In this document: positions 13,938 to 22,201 of the stretch, in pieces | How the letters are laid out: every line of letters begins with the position of its first letter | How positions within the stretch are numbered: the first letter of the stretch is position 1 | Assembly (NCBI GenBank): GCA_035534435.1 | Contig: DATLRX010000041.1 | Location: 1 to 23,641 of the forward strand | Source: Palsa-851 sp035534435 | GTDB taxonomy: Bacteria > Chloroflexota > Dormibacteria > Aeolococcales > Aeolococcaceae | Length of the DNA stretch: 23,641 bases | Reading direction: 5' to 3' | Position numbers and translations under genes: made by a program | Notes under the pieces: generated by a model | The model's input: only the letters and a program-made list of their open reading frames with translations | What the model was told of the DNA's origin: nothing | Database searches by the model: none

Positions 13938-15714
13938 TCGCGTGTCCCGCGACCGGCGCGGGTCGCGACGGGAGGCGCAGCGTGAACGTGCTGCCCTCGC
14001 CCGCGACCGAGCGCGCCTCGATGTCGCCGCCGAGCTCGAGCGCGAGGTTGCGCGACAGGTAGAGGCCGAGACCGGTACCCTCGATGCCCGCGGAGAGCGC
14101 GGAGTCGAGCCGCCGGAACGGCTGGAACAGTCGGGTCTTCTCGTGCTCGGAGATGCCGATGCCCCGGTCGATGACATCCACCACCGCCCATCCGGGCTCG
14201 TCACGCACGACGACAGCAATGTCACTCATGCCTGGAGAGTACTTGAGCGCATTGGAGATGAGGTTCGTGAGGATCGTCTCCACGCTGTCGGGGTCTGCGT
14301 GAACATACAGGGGACCGCTCGACTCGACGGCAATGCTCCGCAGCGGATCCTCATCCATCGTCTGCGACGCGACGACGGCCCGGGCCACATCGTCGATGCG
14401 GATGGCGACGTGTGCGGAGTCCCGACGCCGGATCTCGAGCCGGCTCGCCGCAAGCATGCGTTCCACGAGGTGGCTCATCTGCCGCATCCGGGTGGCCATC
14501 AGCGGCACCACCCTGGCGGCGGTGTCCGGGAGCTGACCAAGCGAGCCGTCCTCGAGCATCGACAGATAGCCACTGACGAGCGTGATCGGCGCGCGAAGCT
14601 CGTGGGACGCGAGTTGCAGAAACTCCGACTTCTGCTGCTCGAGCTCGGCCATGCGCTGCGCGTGCGCCTCGAGACGCTGCAGCTCCGCCGCCTTCAGCAT
14701 CTCCGCTCGGTGCTCCGCGTCATAGCCCTGCCAGACGAGGGCTGACGCCCGTGCGGCAAGTCGCATGATCCACTCGTCCTGGTCGATGAACGTCGACGTC
14801 GAATTGCACGCCATAAGGATGCCCAGCGGTCCGGCGGCCGTCCGCCAGGGCACTGCGAGGAGATTGCGGACGTTGCCGAGATCGACCACAGCTGGCGGCA
14901 ACGCGTCCGTCGGCACGACGTCCGGCTGCACCATCAGCGCCTTCCCCGCGTAGAGCACGCCGGCGAGACCGTCGCGACTCTCCGGGTCGGGGACCGGCAT
15001 GCGCACCGAGCCGGTCTGCTCGCGGTTGCCTGCATCCCAGGGATGGAGCGCAACGAGCTCGTCGCCGATGAGCTGCCAGAACGCCGCTCGCTCAGCGTTG
15101 GCGAGCATCGCCACCGTCTCGCTCATCTTCTCGAAGAAGGCCGCCGGCTCCATGCTCGACGCGATATGCCGGGACATCATCGTCAGCGCCTCGAGGCCGC
15201 GCTGCTGGGAGCTCTGCACCGCGTCGACGAGACGGGCGTTGCGGAGCGCGAGGACCGCGAGCATGCCGACCTGCTGCAGACTTTCCAGGTCGCGCACGGC
15301 GAACGGCCGGTCAGCCTTGCGGCTGAGGATCAGGACGGCGCCGACCGAGTCGCCGACCGCGAGCGGGACGATGCCGGTGTGCTTGACCTCGAGCAGCGCT
15401 GGCGCGAGCTCCGGCTCGATGTCGTTGCGCTCGCCGAGGCCGCCGCCGGTGACGATCGAGCCGGTCGTCACCGCCTGAAGGAGCAATGGCTGCCGCCCCA
15501 GCCAGCTGATCGGATACTCGTGGCCGACGAAATCCGGCGGTCCGCCGCGCTCGTAGCTCGCCTCGACACGGAAGACGTTCTGATCAAGGCTCGTCAGCGT
15601 GCAGCGGTCGGCTCCGGTGCTGGCCGCGGCAAGAGTCACGAGGCGGCTCATGATCTGGTACGGATTCCCGCCCGACACCAGGTCGACGGCGAGGCTGTCG
15701 TCCACGGTGCTCAC
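13930..15714 (-). CDS. GAF-GAF histidine kinase (module 1)
   Basis: 594 residues, no membrane segment, so a soluble sensor kinase. Two GAF-like domains at about 15-175 and 185-345 are followed by a coiled linker (AELQRLEAHAQRMAELEQQK). HisKA H-box FLQLASHELRAPITLVSGY has the phospho-His near residue 370. The HATPase domain shows N box NLISNALKYSPG, G1 DRGIGI, F box LFQPFRRL and G2 GTGLGLYL. TAGAAT ends 6 nt before GTG 15714, a leaderless start. The module-2 kinase at 18609 is paralogous: H-box, GYxSM.xDGSL and C-terminal motifs align. The signal is not evident. Confidence 0.95.
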   Translation of the reverse strand: MSTVDDSLAVDLVSGGNPYQIMSRLVTLAAASTGADRCTLTSLDQNVFRVEASYERGGPPDFVGHEYPISWLGRQPLLLQAVTTGSIVTGGGLGERNDIEPELAPALLEVKHTGIVPLAVGDSVGAVLILSRKADRPFAVRDLESLQQVGMLAVLALRNARLVDAVQSSQQRGLEALTMMSRHIASSMEPAAFFEKMSETVAMLANAERAAFWQLIGDELVALHPWDAGNREQTGSVRMPVPDPESRDGLAGVLYAGKALMVQPDVVPTDALPPAVVDLGNVRNLLAVPWRTAAGPLGILMACNSTSTFIDQDEWIMRLAARASALVWQGYDAEHRAEMLKAAELQRLEAHAQRMAELEQQKSEFLQLASHELRAPITLVSGYLSMLEDGSLGQLPDTAARVVPLMATRMRQMSHLVERMLAASRLEIRRRDSAHVAIRIDDVARAVVASQTMDEDPLRSIAVESSGPLYVHADPDSVETILTNLISNALKYSPGMSDIAVVVRDEPGWAVVDVIDRGIGISEHEKTRLFQPFRRLDSALSAGIEGTGLGLYLSRNLALELGGDIEARSVAGEGSTFTLRLPSRPAPVAGHASD

Positions 15715-15720
15715 CGGCCG

Positions 15721-15726
15721 ATTCTA
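15721..15726 (-). promoter_or_regulatory. -10 element TAGAAT of kinase 1
   Basis: Minus-strand TAGAAT ends 6 nt before GTG 15714, the clearest leaderless promoter in the window. Confidence 0.5.
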
Positions 15727-15758
15727 GGGGCAGGAGCGGCCAAGGATTCCTTGCTGCT

Positions 15759-16046
15759 TCAGCCGTTTCGCGCGCCGGTGGGCACGCTGCGATCCGCCGC
15801 GGGGAGCGGCTCCTGGTCGACGACCCGGGAGGGTCCGTGAACGCCTGACGGTTGCGAACGCGAGCGCGGGTCGGGAAGCGGATCACCGCCATCGAGCGAG
15901 AAGGCGTAGTCGGTGCCGTCGTCGGCATCCTCGACATCGCACGCGAACCACCCGACGCCCGCCGGAGTCATCGCGTGGCGCACGGTGCCGATGACAAGGT
16001 GCATCTCGGTCGCGCGCGGTGCCCAGACTCGGAACGTCCGGCTCAT
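15759..16046 (-). CDS. truncated TreZ (N-terminal domain only, probable pseudogene)
   Basis: 95 residues. MSRTFRVWAPRATEMHLVIG and DGTDYAFSLDGGDPLPDPRS, then QPSGVHGPSRVVD, match the N-terminal beta-sandwich of malto-oligosyltrehalose trehalohydrolase. In full TreZ (usually about 570-600 aa) this precedes the catalytic barrel. Here homology ends at VVD and the frame stops about 20 residues later; the catalytic part is nowhere in the window. ATG 16046 overlaps the treY stop in an ATGA, the classic coupled treY-treZ junction. Kinase 1 begins 45 bp further on. It is most likely the remnant of a deletion, though expression of the lone domain is possible. Confidence 0.85.
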   Translation of the reverse strand: MSRTFRVWAPRATEMHLVIGTVRHAMTPAGVGWFACDVEDADDGTDYAFSLDGGDPLPDPRSRSQPSGVHGPSRVVDQEPLPAADRSVPTGARNG

Positions 16047-18439
16047 GCCCGCTCGAGCAACGCAACGGGCACCTGCGCAAGCACGCCGGCGATCGGCTGC
16101 TCGCCTCCGGTGAGCTCCTGCCCGGTGAACGCGTTTCGCCACGCGCCTGCGGGGAGGACCAGCGTGGTGTCGTGCCAGGCTCCACCGAGCAGCAGCGGCC
16201 ATCGAAACGCCACGCTGACCGTTGCCGGGTCCTTCGCGGGATCAGTGCGGCTGAAGCAGATCGCATGGTCCGAGCGCGAGCCGTGCACCGGAAGCGCCTC
16301 GTATCCCGAGCCAGGACCGAACGCCTCGGCATGCCGGGCACGCACCGCGAGCGACGTGGTGATCAGCCGCAACTTTGGAACGCCCTCATCGAGCCGCGAC
16401 ATGAAGGCCGCGCTCGGTTCGTTGCAGATGTCCTCGAGGAGGTCGCGTCGCACGGCGTAATCCACCGGCGTGCGGTTGTCCGGGTCGACCAGCCGAAGAT
16501 CCCAGAGCTCGCACCCCTGATAGATATCGGGAATGCCGGGAGCGGTGAGCTTCACCAATGTCTGCGACAGGGAGAGTTCATGCCAGTACGGCGAGAGTGT
16601 TGCCACGAGGCGAATGATCTCCGCAGTGACGTCGGGGTCACGCAGCATTTCACGGACAAACTGCTCGAGATCTGCCTCGTACGCATCGTCGGGCTCGAGC
16701 CAGTTGGTGTCCTCCTTGCCCTCACGTGCCGCCTTGCGCATGTACGCCCACACGCGATCGGCGCTGATCGGCCAGGCTGCGACGAGCGTCTGCAGGAGCA
16801 GGTACTCCGCTTTGTGCGACGGCGCGCGACCGTGCCGATGACGCTCGGCCACGGCATGCAAGCGCGTCACCAGCGCGCGCCACTCCGCGGGGATCTCCGC
16901 CAGCAGGAGGAGACGGAGACGCGCGTCCTCGCCGCGCTTGGTGTCGTGCGTGGCCGTCGCAAGCAGTGATCGCGGATGGTCGGTCGCCGCGCGTCCGCAG
17001 AAGTCGTGGAAGCCTTCGACCGTCGTGGTTCGCTCCGGGTCACCGCCGACCTCGTTGAGCGCGACAAGCGGCAGGTAACGATAGAACGCCGTGTCCTCCA
17101 CGCCCTTCGCCATGACGGCGCCCGCGACCTGTTGAAACCGTGTACGAAACGCGGTCTGCGACGGCGACGCGTCGCGGCCGGAGAGCGCCGCGACGAGTGC
17201 CGAAAGGCGCGCCGGCTCGCAGCGTCCAGCCTGGCGTGCCGTTGCTGCGGCCTGCTGCAACGCACGCTCGTCGGCTGGATCGAGCGCCTCGCCACGAGGG
17301 TACAGCCGGTACACGGGCATCGCGCTCAGCAGCTCCGCGAGCTCGGCGCGAGCGGTGGGGATTCCGGCCGACGCTGCCACGCGCGTCAGACGGCCGAGTT
17401 CCGCTGCCAGGAGTGATGTCAGCACCTCACGTCGCGCAGCGCGCGAGTGCGCGGCGAAGTCGAGGCGATCACCCGTGAAGTCGCGATAGCACTCCGCGAC
17501 GGCGTTCACTCCCTGCGGATGGACGAGCAGCGTCGTCATGACCGCGGCGAAGTCGTATCCCGTGGTGCCGTCGAGCGGCCATGCGGGGAGTTGCTCGTCC
17601 ATCGCGAGGATCTTCTCGGCGATGATCCAGGCGTCCGGCGCCTCGCGACGCACGCGCTCCGCGAACGCCGCGGGCGCCGCGAGACCGTCGATGTGATCCA
17701 CGCGCAGGCCGTCGACCACACCGTGATCCACGAGCTCGAGTGCGCGTCCGAGCACTGCGCTGAACACCGCGGGCTCCTCCACGCGCAGCCCGGCGAGTGA
17801 TGAGACGTCGAAGAATCGCCGGTAGTTCAGCAGCGCTGCCGCCGTCAGCCAGTGTTCGAGCACGTAATGCTGCTCACCGAGCAGTTCGAGCGTCGCCGGC
17901 CCGGTGGCGGCGGCGGTGCCGGGGGCCAGCGGGAACCGACGTCCACCATAGTCGAGCTCGAGCGCATCAGTTCCATCCACGACGAGCAGTGCGCCGTGCT
18001 CGAGCGTGTCGCCGAGGGTGTCACGCAGCACCGGCAGGAGCACGCGATTGCGCAGCGCCGGCGCGTCCCAGTCGATGTCGAATAACGATGCGTACGGGCT
18101 CTGCCTGCCGAGGCGAAGGACGTCCCACCACCACCTGTTCGCGGGATCCGTGATGCACATGTGATTGGGAACGATGTCGAGAAGCTGACTCATGCTGGCG
18201 CTGCGAAGCGCCGCATCGAGTGATGCCAGACCGCGTTCGCCCCCCAGTTCGGTGCTGATCCGCGTCGGATCGACACAGTCGTAACCGTGCGTGCTGTGCG
18301 GCGCAGCCTGCATATACGGTGAGCAGTAAAGGTGGCTGATGCCGAGTCGCTCGAGGTAGGGCACAACCGCGGCGGCCGCGTCGAAATCGAACTCCTCTCG
18401 CATCTGCACGCGGTACGTTGCGCGCGGCGGTATCCTCAC
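16043..18439 (-). CDS. treY: malto-oligosyltrehalose synthase TreY
   Basis: 798 residues from GTG 18439. TreY rearranges the reducing-end glucose of maltodextrins to a trehalosyl unit, which TreZ then cleaves to release trehalose. The N-terminus PPRATYRVQMREEFDFDAAA and LGISHLYCSPYMQA are family hallmarks. LDIVPNHM, GLRVDHIDGL (catalytic Asp near 248), IIAEKIL (acid/base Glu near 273), GTTGYDF and PGIPDIYQGCE are the GH13 regions expected. Length is slightly above the usual 700-780. The downstream treZ is truncated, so the product fate is unclear. An inverted repeat, TATCA-N7-TGATA, sits 21-37 bp before the start codon. Upstream in-frame codons to 18571 cross this operator and were not used. 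Confidence 0.95.
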   Translation of the reverse strand: MRIPPRATYRVQMREEFDFDAAAAVVPYLERLGISHLYCSPYMQAAPHSTHGYDCVDPTRISTELGGERGLASLDAALRSASMSQLLDIVPNHMCITDPANRWWWDVLRLGRQSPYASLFDIDWDAPALRNRVLLPVLRDTLGDTLEHGALLVVDGTDALELDYGGRRFPLAPGTAAATGPATLELLGEQHYVLEHWLTAAALLNYRRFFDVSSLAGLRVEEPAVFSAVLGRALELVDHGVVDGLRVDHIDGLAAPAAFAERVRREAPDAWIIAEKILAMDEQLPAWPLDGTTGYDFAAVMTTLLVHPQGVNAVAECYRDFTGDRLDFAAHSRAARREVLTSLLAAELGRLTRVAASAGIPTARAELAELLSAMPVYRLYPRGEALDPADERALQQAAATARQAGRCEPARLSALVAALSGRDASPSQTAFRTRFQQVAGAVMAKGVEDTAFYRYLPLVALNEVGGDPERTTTVEGFHDFCGRAATDHPRSLLATATHDTKRGEDARLRLLLLAEIPAEWRALVTRLHAVAERHRHGRAPSHKAEYLLLQTLVAAWPISADRVWAYMRKAAREGKEDTNWLEPDDAYEADLEQFVREMLRDPDVTAEIIRLVATLSPYWHELSLSQTLVKLTAPGIPDIYQGCELWDLRLVDPDNRTPVDYAVRRDLLEDICNEPSAAFMSRLDEGVPKLRLITTSLAVRARHAEAFGPGSGYEALPVHGSRSDHAICFSRTDPAKDPATVSVAFRWPLLLGGAWHDTTLVLPAGAWRNAFTGQELTGGEQPIAGVLAQVPVALLERA

Positions 18440-18459
18440 GCGTCTACCGTCTACTACGC

Positions 18460-18476
18460 TATCAAGATTTCTGATA
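18460..18476. promoter_or_regulatory. operator A, TATCA-N7-TGATA
   Basis: Perfect 5-bp arms with a 7-bp spacer, located in the treY promoter position. The layout is the same as at 21941-21957 in front of the HspR-like gene. Confidence 0.55.
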
Positions 18477-18559
18477 CAGAGACTGTAGCAAGTTGCGGAA
18501 GGGCCAGTGAGTCCAGCAGCGACGTCGCCGGTGCGATGTGAGGCCGCGTCGTGATCGGA

Positions 18560-18576
18560 TGATATAGTCACTATCA
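18560..18576. promoter_or_regulatory. operator B, TGATA-N7-TATCA
   Basis: The same arms and spacer length as operator A, with arms in the opposite order. It lies just upstream of TATGGT (18582-18587), over the -35 region of the kinase 2 promoter. The centre contains ATAGTCACTAT, itself symmetrical. Confidence 0.45.
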
Positions 18577-18581
18577 GCTAA

Positions 18582-18587
18582 TATGGT
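18582..18587 (+). promoter_or_regulatory. -10 element TATGGT of kinase 2
   Basis: TATGGT would start transcription near 18594, about 15 nt before GTG 18609. Operator B ends 5 bp upstream of it. Confidence 0.4.
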
Positions 18588-18608
18588 TACCTTGGGGTCG
18601 GATTCTTA

Positions 18609-20990
18609 GTGACTGTCGTCAGCGATACGCGGTTGGACAACGCCGCGACGCGACCGGCGAGCACGCTGTCGGCTGACGAGGTGGGTCGGATTCACGAGGC
18701 CATCGGCCGGATCGTCGCCCGTCTCATCGACCAGGCGGCGCCGGGGCAACCGTCGGCGGACCGGTTCGCCGAGATCCTGCACTCGATGGCTGTGGAGGGC
18801 ACGGGCGTCGTGCCGGAAACCGAGTGCATCATCTCCCTCGTTCCCGCCGGGCGACCAGAGGTCTTTCGCGTCGTCGCCGCGTCGGGAACATGGGCCGAGG
18901 CGCTCGTCGGGCGCGAGTGGCCGCTGCACGACGGCATGCTCCACGGCAGGGCGATGCTGACCGGCACGACCGTCGAGACCACCGACGCTCCGAGCCAGAG
19001 TGCGGCGCCCGAGGTCTTCGGCAACGACATCCGTATCGGCCGGCTCGTGCCGATGACAACCGGCACGGCACTGCCCGATGCGCGCATCGGGATGGGCGTC
19101 GTCGGGTTCTGGCGAGCGATCGAGCGACCGTTCACCGACGTTGAGCGGGCGATCATGGATCGATTCACCCAGCTGGTGAGCATCGTGCTGGTGGGCGACG
19201 AAGCCCGAGCGTCGACGGAGCGTCTGGTGCACCGGCTGCGGATGACCGCGGACGCGACGCGCGAGCTGTCGTCCTCGCTCGAGCCCTCTCAGGTCGTGCA
19301 GTCGATCGTCGAACGCGTCGCCGACCTGGTTGAGGTCGATCGCATCACGCTCACCGCCTTCCATGCCAACGAGGTCGAGGTGATCGCGGGCTACGATCGA
19401 ACCCGGGTCAGCGCGGAGGTCGGCGCGATCTGGGGCTTGACGCCGGAGCTCCAGGCCGCGATCGACCGCGGCGAGTCGGCGATCGACGGATTCCCGGATG
19501 CGACGGGAATGCCGACGAACATGCGAGAGCAGCTGTCTGATGTCCGTCGACGCCTGATCCTCCCGCTGACGACAGGCGGGCGCGTCCGGGGCATGCTCGC
19601 GGTCAGCCGTCGCTCGGACCACGCATTCAGCCCGCTCGACGTCGAGAACCTGGAACAGATCGCGCTGTCCGCCGCGCTCGCGCTGCAGAATGCCCGGCTC
19701 TTCGCTGAATCGAAGGAGGCGCAGACGAAAGCGCTGCGCGCGCTGCTCACGGTGTCCGAGCACCTCGACACGTCCGAGTCCGAGGACGAGCTGTACGCCC
19801 GGTTCGCCAGCACCGTCGCCGACCTTGTCGCCGCGGGCCGGGTGACGTTCTGGCGGTTGAGCAACGACCGGCAGCACTGCGTTCTCGCCGCCGGCGCCCA
19901 CGGCATCGAGACAGACGAGGCCGGTGCCATCCGCCCGGTCCCGTGCGAACCCCGCGACGGGTCGACCATCGGAACGGTCGTGTTCGGCGACGGCTTCTAC
20001 CTTGGCTCAGCGCGAGAGCTCGGGATGGATGTTCGGACCGAGTCCCGACCTCGATCGGCGACCACCCCCGACGCGATGGCGGTGGCGTGGCGGGCCGGCG
20101 CGACACGGCTCGGCGCTCTGGCGGCGCACGACCCGATCGGTGCCGCGGGGTTCAGCGAGGAGGACGCCTGGATCCTTCGCCTGGCCGCATTCGCCGCCGG
20201 GCTGGTCTGGCAGATCAAGACCGCCGAACGGCACGTCCGGGCACTCGGCGAATCGGAGGCGGACCGCCTGCGCGAGCACATCGAGCGCATGGAGTCGATG
20301 GAGAAGATGAAGGGGGACTTCCTCAAGCTTGCCTCTCATGAGCTCCGAGGCCCGATCGGGATCGTGCGCGGCTACTACTCCATGATGTCCGACGGCTCGC
20401 TCGACCAGGACGGCATCGCTCGTGCCCTGCCGGTCATCGGCCGCAAGCTCGACGACATGAACGCGCTCGTCACGGAGATGCTCGAGGCCGCCCGCCTCGA
20501 CGAGGGTCTCACGCGCCTCGATCGCGAGGCACACGATCTGCGCTTGATCGTGGCCGCCGCCGACACTGCCATCCGGGCGCAGGTATCGCCCGCCCACCGA
20601 CTCGTCATCCGCGTGCCGCGGGAGCCGGTGATGGTCGACGTCGATGCCGGGCGGGTCGTGACCATCCTCCGGAATCTGCTCGACAACGCACTGAAGTTCT
20701 CCCCGAATGGAGGAGAGGTGCGCTGCTCAGTCAGTGTCAGCGGTGGCTCCGCCCGCGTCCATGTGGTCGATCACGGCCTCGGCATCCCACCCGAGCAGAT
20801 GCATCGCCTGTTCACGCGGTTCAGCCGCCTGGTCACGCCGGACAACAGCCACATCTCGGGCACCGGGCTCGGGCTGTACCTGTCGCGCGAGCTTGCCCGC
20901 CTCCACGGCGGCGACATCATGGTGACCTCCAAGCTGGGAGCAGAAACGCGGTTCGTGCTCTCGCTCCCGCTCGTCGTCGATCCCGTTTGA
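18609..20990 (+). CDS. triple-GAF histidine kinase (module 2)
   Basis: 793 residues, soluble. Three GAF-like domains at about 25-195, 215-370 and 385-540, then linker RLREHIERMESMEKMKGD. H-box FLKLASHELRGPIGIVRGYY has phospho-His near 577. HATPase motifs are NLLDNALKFSPNGG, DHGLGIPPEQ, LFTRFSRL and GTGLGLYLSRELARLHGG. The last two GAF domains and the kinase core are paralogous to kinase 1; the first GAF is extra. The cognate receiver (21121) is the next gene. It is divergent from treY across a region with two inverted-repeat operators. GTG 18609 is the start; its ribosome site is weak. Confidence 0.95.
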   Translation: MTVVSDTRLDNAATRPASTLSADEVGRIHEAIGRIVARLIDQAAPGQPSADRFAEILHSMAVEGTGVVPETECIISLVPAGRPEVFRVVAASGTWAEALVGREWPLHDGMLHGRAMLTGTTVETTDAPSQSAAPEVFGNDIRIGRLVPMTTGTALPDARIGMGVVGFWRAIERPFTDVERAIMDRFTQLVSIVLVGDEARASTERLVHRLRMTADATRELSSSLEPSQVVQSIVERVADLVEVDRITLTAFHANEVEVIAGYDRTRVSAEVGAIWGLTPELQAAIDRGESAIDGFPDATGMPTNMREQLSDVRRRLILPLTTGGRVRGMLAVSRRSDHAFSPLDVENLEQIALSAALALQNARLFAESKEAQTKALRALLTVSEHLDTSESEDELYARFASTVADLVAAGRVTFWRLSNDRQHCVLAAGAHGIETDEAGAIRPVPCEPRDGSTIGTVVFGDGFYLGSARELGMDVRTESRPRSATTPDAMAVAWRAGATRLGALAAHDPIGAAGFSEEDAWILRLAAFAAGLVWQIKTAERHVRALGESEADRLREHIERMESMEKMKGDFLKLASHELRGPIGIVRGYYSMMSDGSLDQDGIARALPVIGRKLDDMNALVTEMLEAARLDEGLTRLDREAHDLRLIVAAADTAIRAQVSPAHRLVIRVPREPVMVDVDAGRVVTILRNLLDNALKFSPNGGEVRCSVSVSGGSARVHVVDHGLGIPPEQMHRLFTRFSRLVTPDNSHISGTGLGLYLSRELARLHGGDIMVTSKLGAETRFVLSLPLVVDPV

Positions 20991-21045
20991 GCGTGCGTCA
21001 TGTCGCGATCGGCGCGTTCGCACACCGAAGGGGAGCGCCGAGGAC

Positions 21046-21051
21046 TAAAAT
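21046..21051 (+). promoter_or_regulatory. -10 element TAAAAT before receiver 2
   Basis: TAAAAT in the 130-bp gap after kinase 2 would give a leader of about 60 nt. It suggests the receiver can be transcribed separately from the kinase, unlike module 1. Confidence 0.4.
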
Positions 21052-21120
21052 CAGCCGAGGCGCCGACGCGGTGCCGGATGCACGGCAATTTCGTGGGTGA
21101 GGTCGGAAGGAGGACGTTCT

Positions 21121-21516
21121 GTGGAGGATGACGTCAAAGTCCTGCTGATCGAGGACGATGAGTTCGCCGCGGAGATGTATCGGGTGCGCCTCGTCGCCGA
21201 CGGGTACACCGTCGTGATCGGGACGACCGGCGAGGAAGGGCTTCGCATCGCGACGGAGGAGAGCCCGGACTTCATCTACCTCGATCTCCGTCTGCCCGGG
21301 CTCGACGGGTTTGAGGTCCTCGAGCGACTCAGAGCAAACCCGACGACGACGAACATCCCGGTGATCATCCTGAGCAACTATGGCGAACCGGAGCTGCGCC
21401 GGCGGGGCCTCAAGCTCGGCGCGCTTGAATTCCTCGTGAAGGCCGACACCACGCCGGCGCAACTCTCCACAAGGGTGGAGCGAGGCACCGGCGGTCGCCA
21501 ACGCGAGTCGGCCTGA
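21121..21516 (+). CDS. receiver-only response regulator (module 2)
   Basis: 131 residues, a lone CheY-like receiver. Acidic residues EDD (11-13), phosphoacceptor Asp55 (IYLDLRLPG), Ser85 at the switch position (IILSNY, Thr in module 1) and Lys107 (FLVKAD) are present. No output domain. AGGAGG lies 7 nt before GTG 21121, a strong site that fixes the start. It is paralogous to, and the same length as, the receiver at 13542. The unusual TPAQL near the C-terminus is shared. It is probably phosphorylated by kinase 2. Confidence 0.93.
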   Translation: MEDDVKVLLIEDDEFAAEMYRVRLVADGYTVVIGTTGEEGLRIATEESPDFIYLDLRLPGLDGFEVLERLRANPTTTNIPVIILSNYGEPELRRRGLKLGALEFLVKADTTPAQLSTRVERGTGGRQRESA

Positions 21517-21535
21517 GGCCGGAGTCGCTGCCGCG

Positions 21536-21865
21536 TCAGAGCCGAACGTGCTCGACGCGGATGTTCACGAACTCCATGGGCCGAGGGAGTTGGTACGCGT
21601 CCAGGAGCTGCAGATACCGGACCACGTAACGAGCCCCGGTGATGTTCAGCCCGTGCCGCCGCGTGAGGCGTCGGAGCGCGGTCAGTCCGAGCATGTCGCG
21701 CGAGCTGTATCGCCGGCGACCTGATCCCTTCGGCGTCGCGAGGCCGAGGCCTTCGTAGACGAGCAGCGTGCCCGGATTGCTCTCGAGGATCTCGCTGGCG
21801 ACGTTCACCGAGTAGATGGGTTTGTCGAGGTTGTCCGCCTCGATGGAAGTCGCATGCGATGTCAT
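21536..21865 (-). CDS. MerR-family, HspR-like transcriptional regulator
   Basis: 109 residues from ATG 21865, which has AGGAGGTG upstream. PIYSVNVASEILESNPGTLLVYEGLGLATPKGSGRRRYSSRDMLGL is a MerR winged-helix domain, closest in pattern to HspR, where the same region reads about 'SV..AA......TLR.YE..GL..P.R..GG.RRYS..D'. LRRLTRRHGLNITGARYVVRY continues as in HspR. The C-terminus is short and has no cysteines, so no metal or thiol sensing is apparent. It is convergent with receiver 2. Its promoter region holds a perfect TATCA-N7-TGATA repeat, so autoregulation is likely. No dnaK, dnaJ or grpE is nearby. Confidence 0.88.
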   Translation of the reverse strand: MTSHATSIEADNLDKPIYSVNVASEILESNPGTLLVYEGLGLATPKGSGRRRYSSRDMLGLTALRRLTRRHGLNITGARYVVRYLQLLDAYQLPRPMEFVNIRVEHVRL

Positions 21866-21940
21866 CGTGGGCACCTCCTGGCTGACCGAGGGGCGCCGCA
21901 TCGGCGACCCAGCCGACCGCCTACACTGGTATGTTATTGG

Positions 21941-21957
21941 TATCATATCATATGATA
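21941..21957. promoter_or_regulatory. operator C, TATCA-N7-TGATA cluster
   Basis: TATCA (21941-21945), 7 bp, TGATA (21953-21957). A second TATCA (21946-21950) and a second TGATA (21959-21963) are interleaved, and 21946-21957 is a perfect 12-bp palindrome. It lies between the MerR gene and the divergent small membrane protein, so it could control both. Confidence 0.6.
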
Positions 21958-22029
21958 GTGATACTGTGGGTTTAGACGATACTCTTTCCCACAGAATCCA
22001 CACCTTGTTCACAACGGAGGTTGCCGCGA

Positions 22030-22194
22030 ATGCGGATCGAGATTCTTCCTGAGGAAGCCTCGCTGGAGGCTCGGTTGCTGTACATGCGCCGGCGTCGCAG
22101 GGACTCGGACCCGCGCCGGGCGCTGACTGTGGCCGCGGTCATCGTCGCGATCGCGTGGACGGTGATGATCGGACTGGGGCTGTTTCTTCGCTGA
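22030..22194 (+). CDS. small single-pass membrane protein, 54 aa
   Basis: ATG 22030 has GGAGG 9 nt upstream. The N-terminal half is charged (MRIEILPEEASLEARLLYMRR, then RRRDSDPRR). One hydrophobic helix follows (ALTVAAVIVAIAWTVMIGLG) and the tail is LFLR. It is divergent from the MerR gene across operator C. The layout resembles the 64-aa protein at 6601: LE.R..Y[IM]RR, then D.RR, then one helix. It is too short for most gene finders. Function unknown. Confidence 0.65.
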   Translation: MRIEILPEEASLEARLLYMRRRRRDSDPRRALTVAAVIVAIAWTVMIGLGLFLR

Positions 22195-22201
22195 CCCGCG
22201 G

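Noticed and set aside
18440..18571. N-terminal extension of TreY
   Set aside because: Crosses operator A, and TreY homologues begin near PPRATYR.
18606..19901. 431-codon open frame on the minus strand over kinase 2
   Set aside because: Arg/His/Asp-rich composition without domain; it is antisense to a gene with full GAF/HisKA motifs.
20990..21045. Possible hairpin terminator after kinase 2 (GTGCG ... CGCAC)
   Set aside because: Loop is long and no T-run follows.
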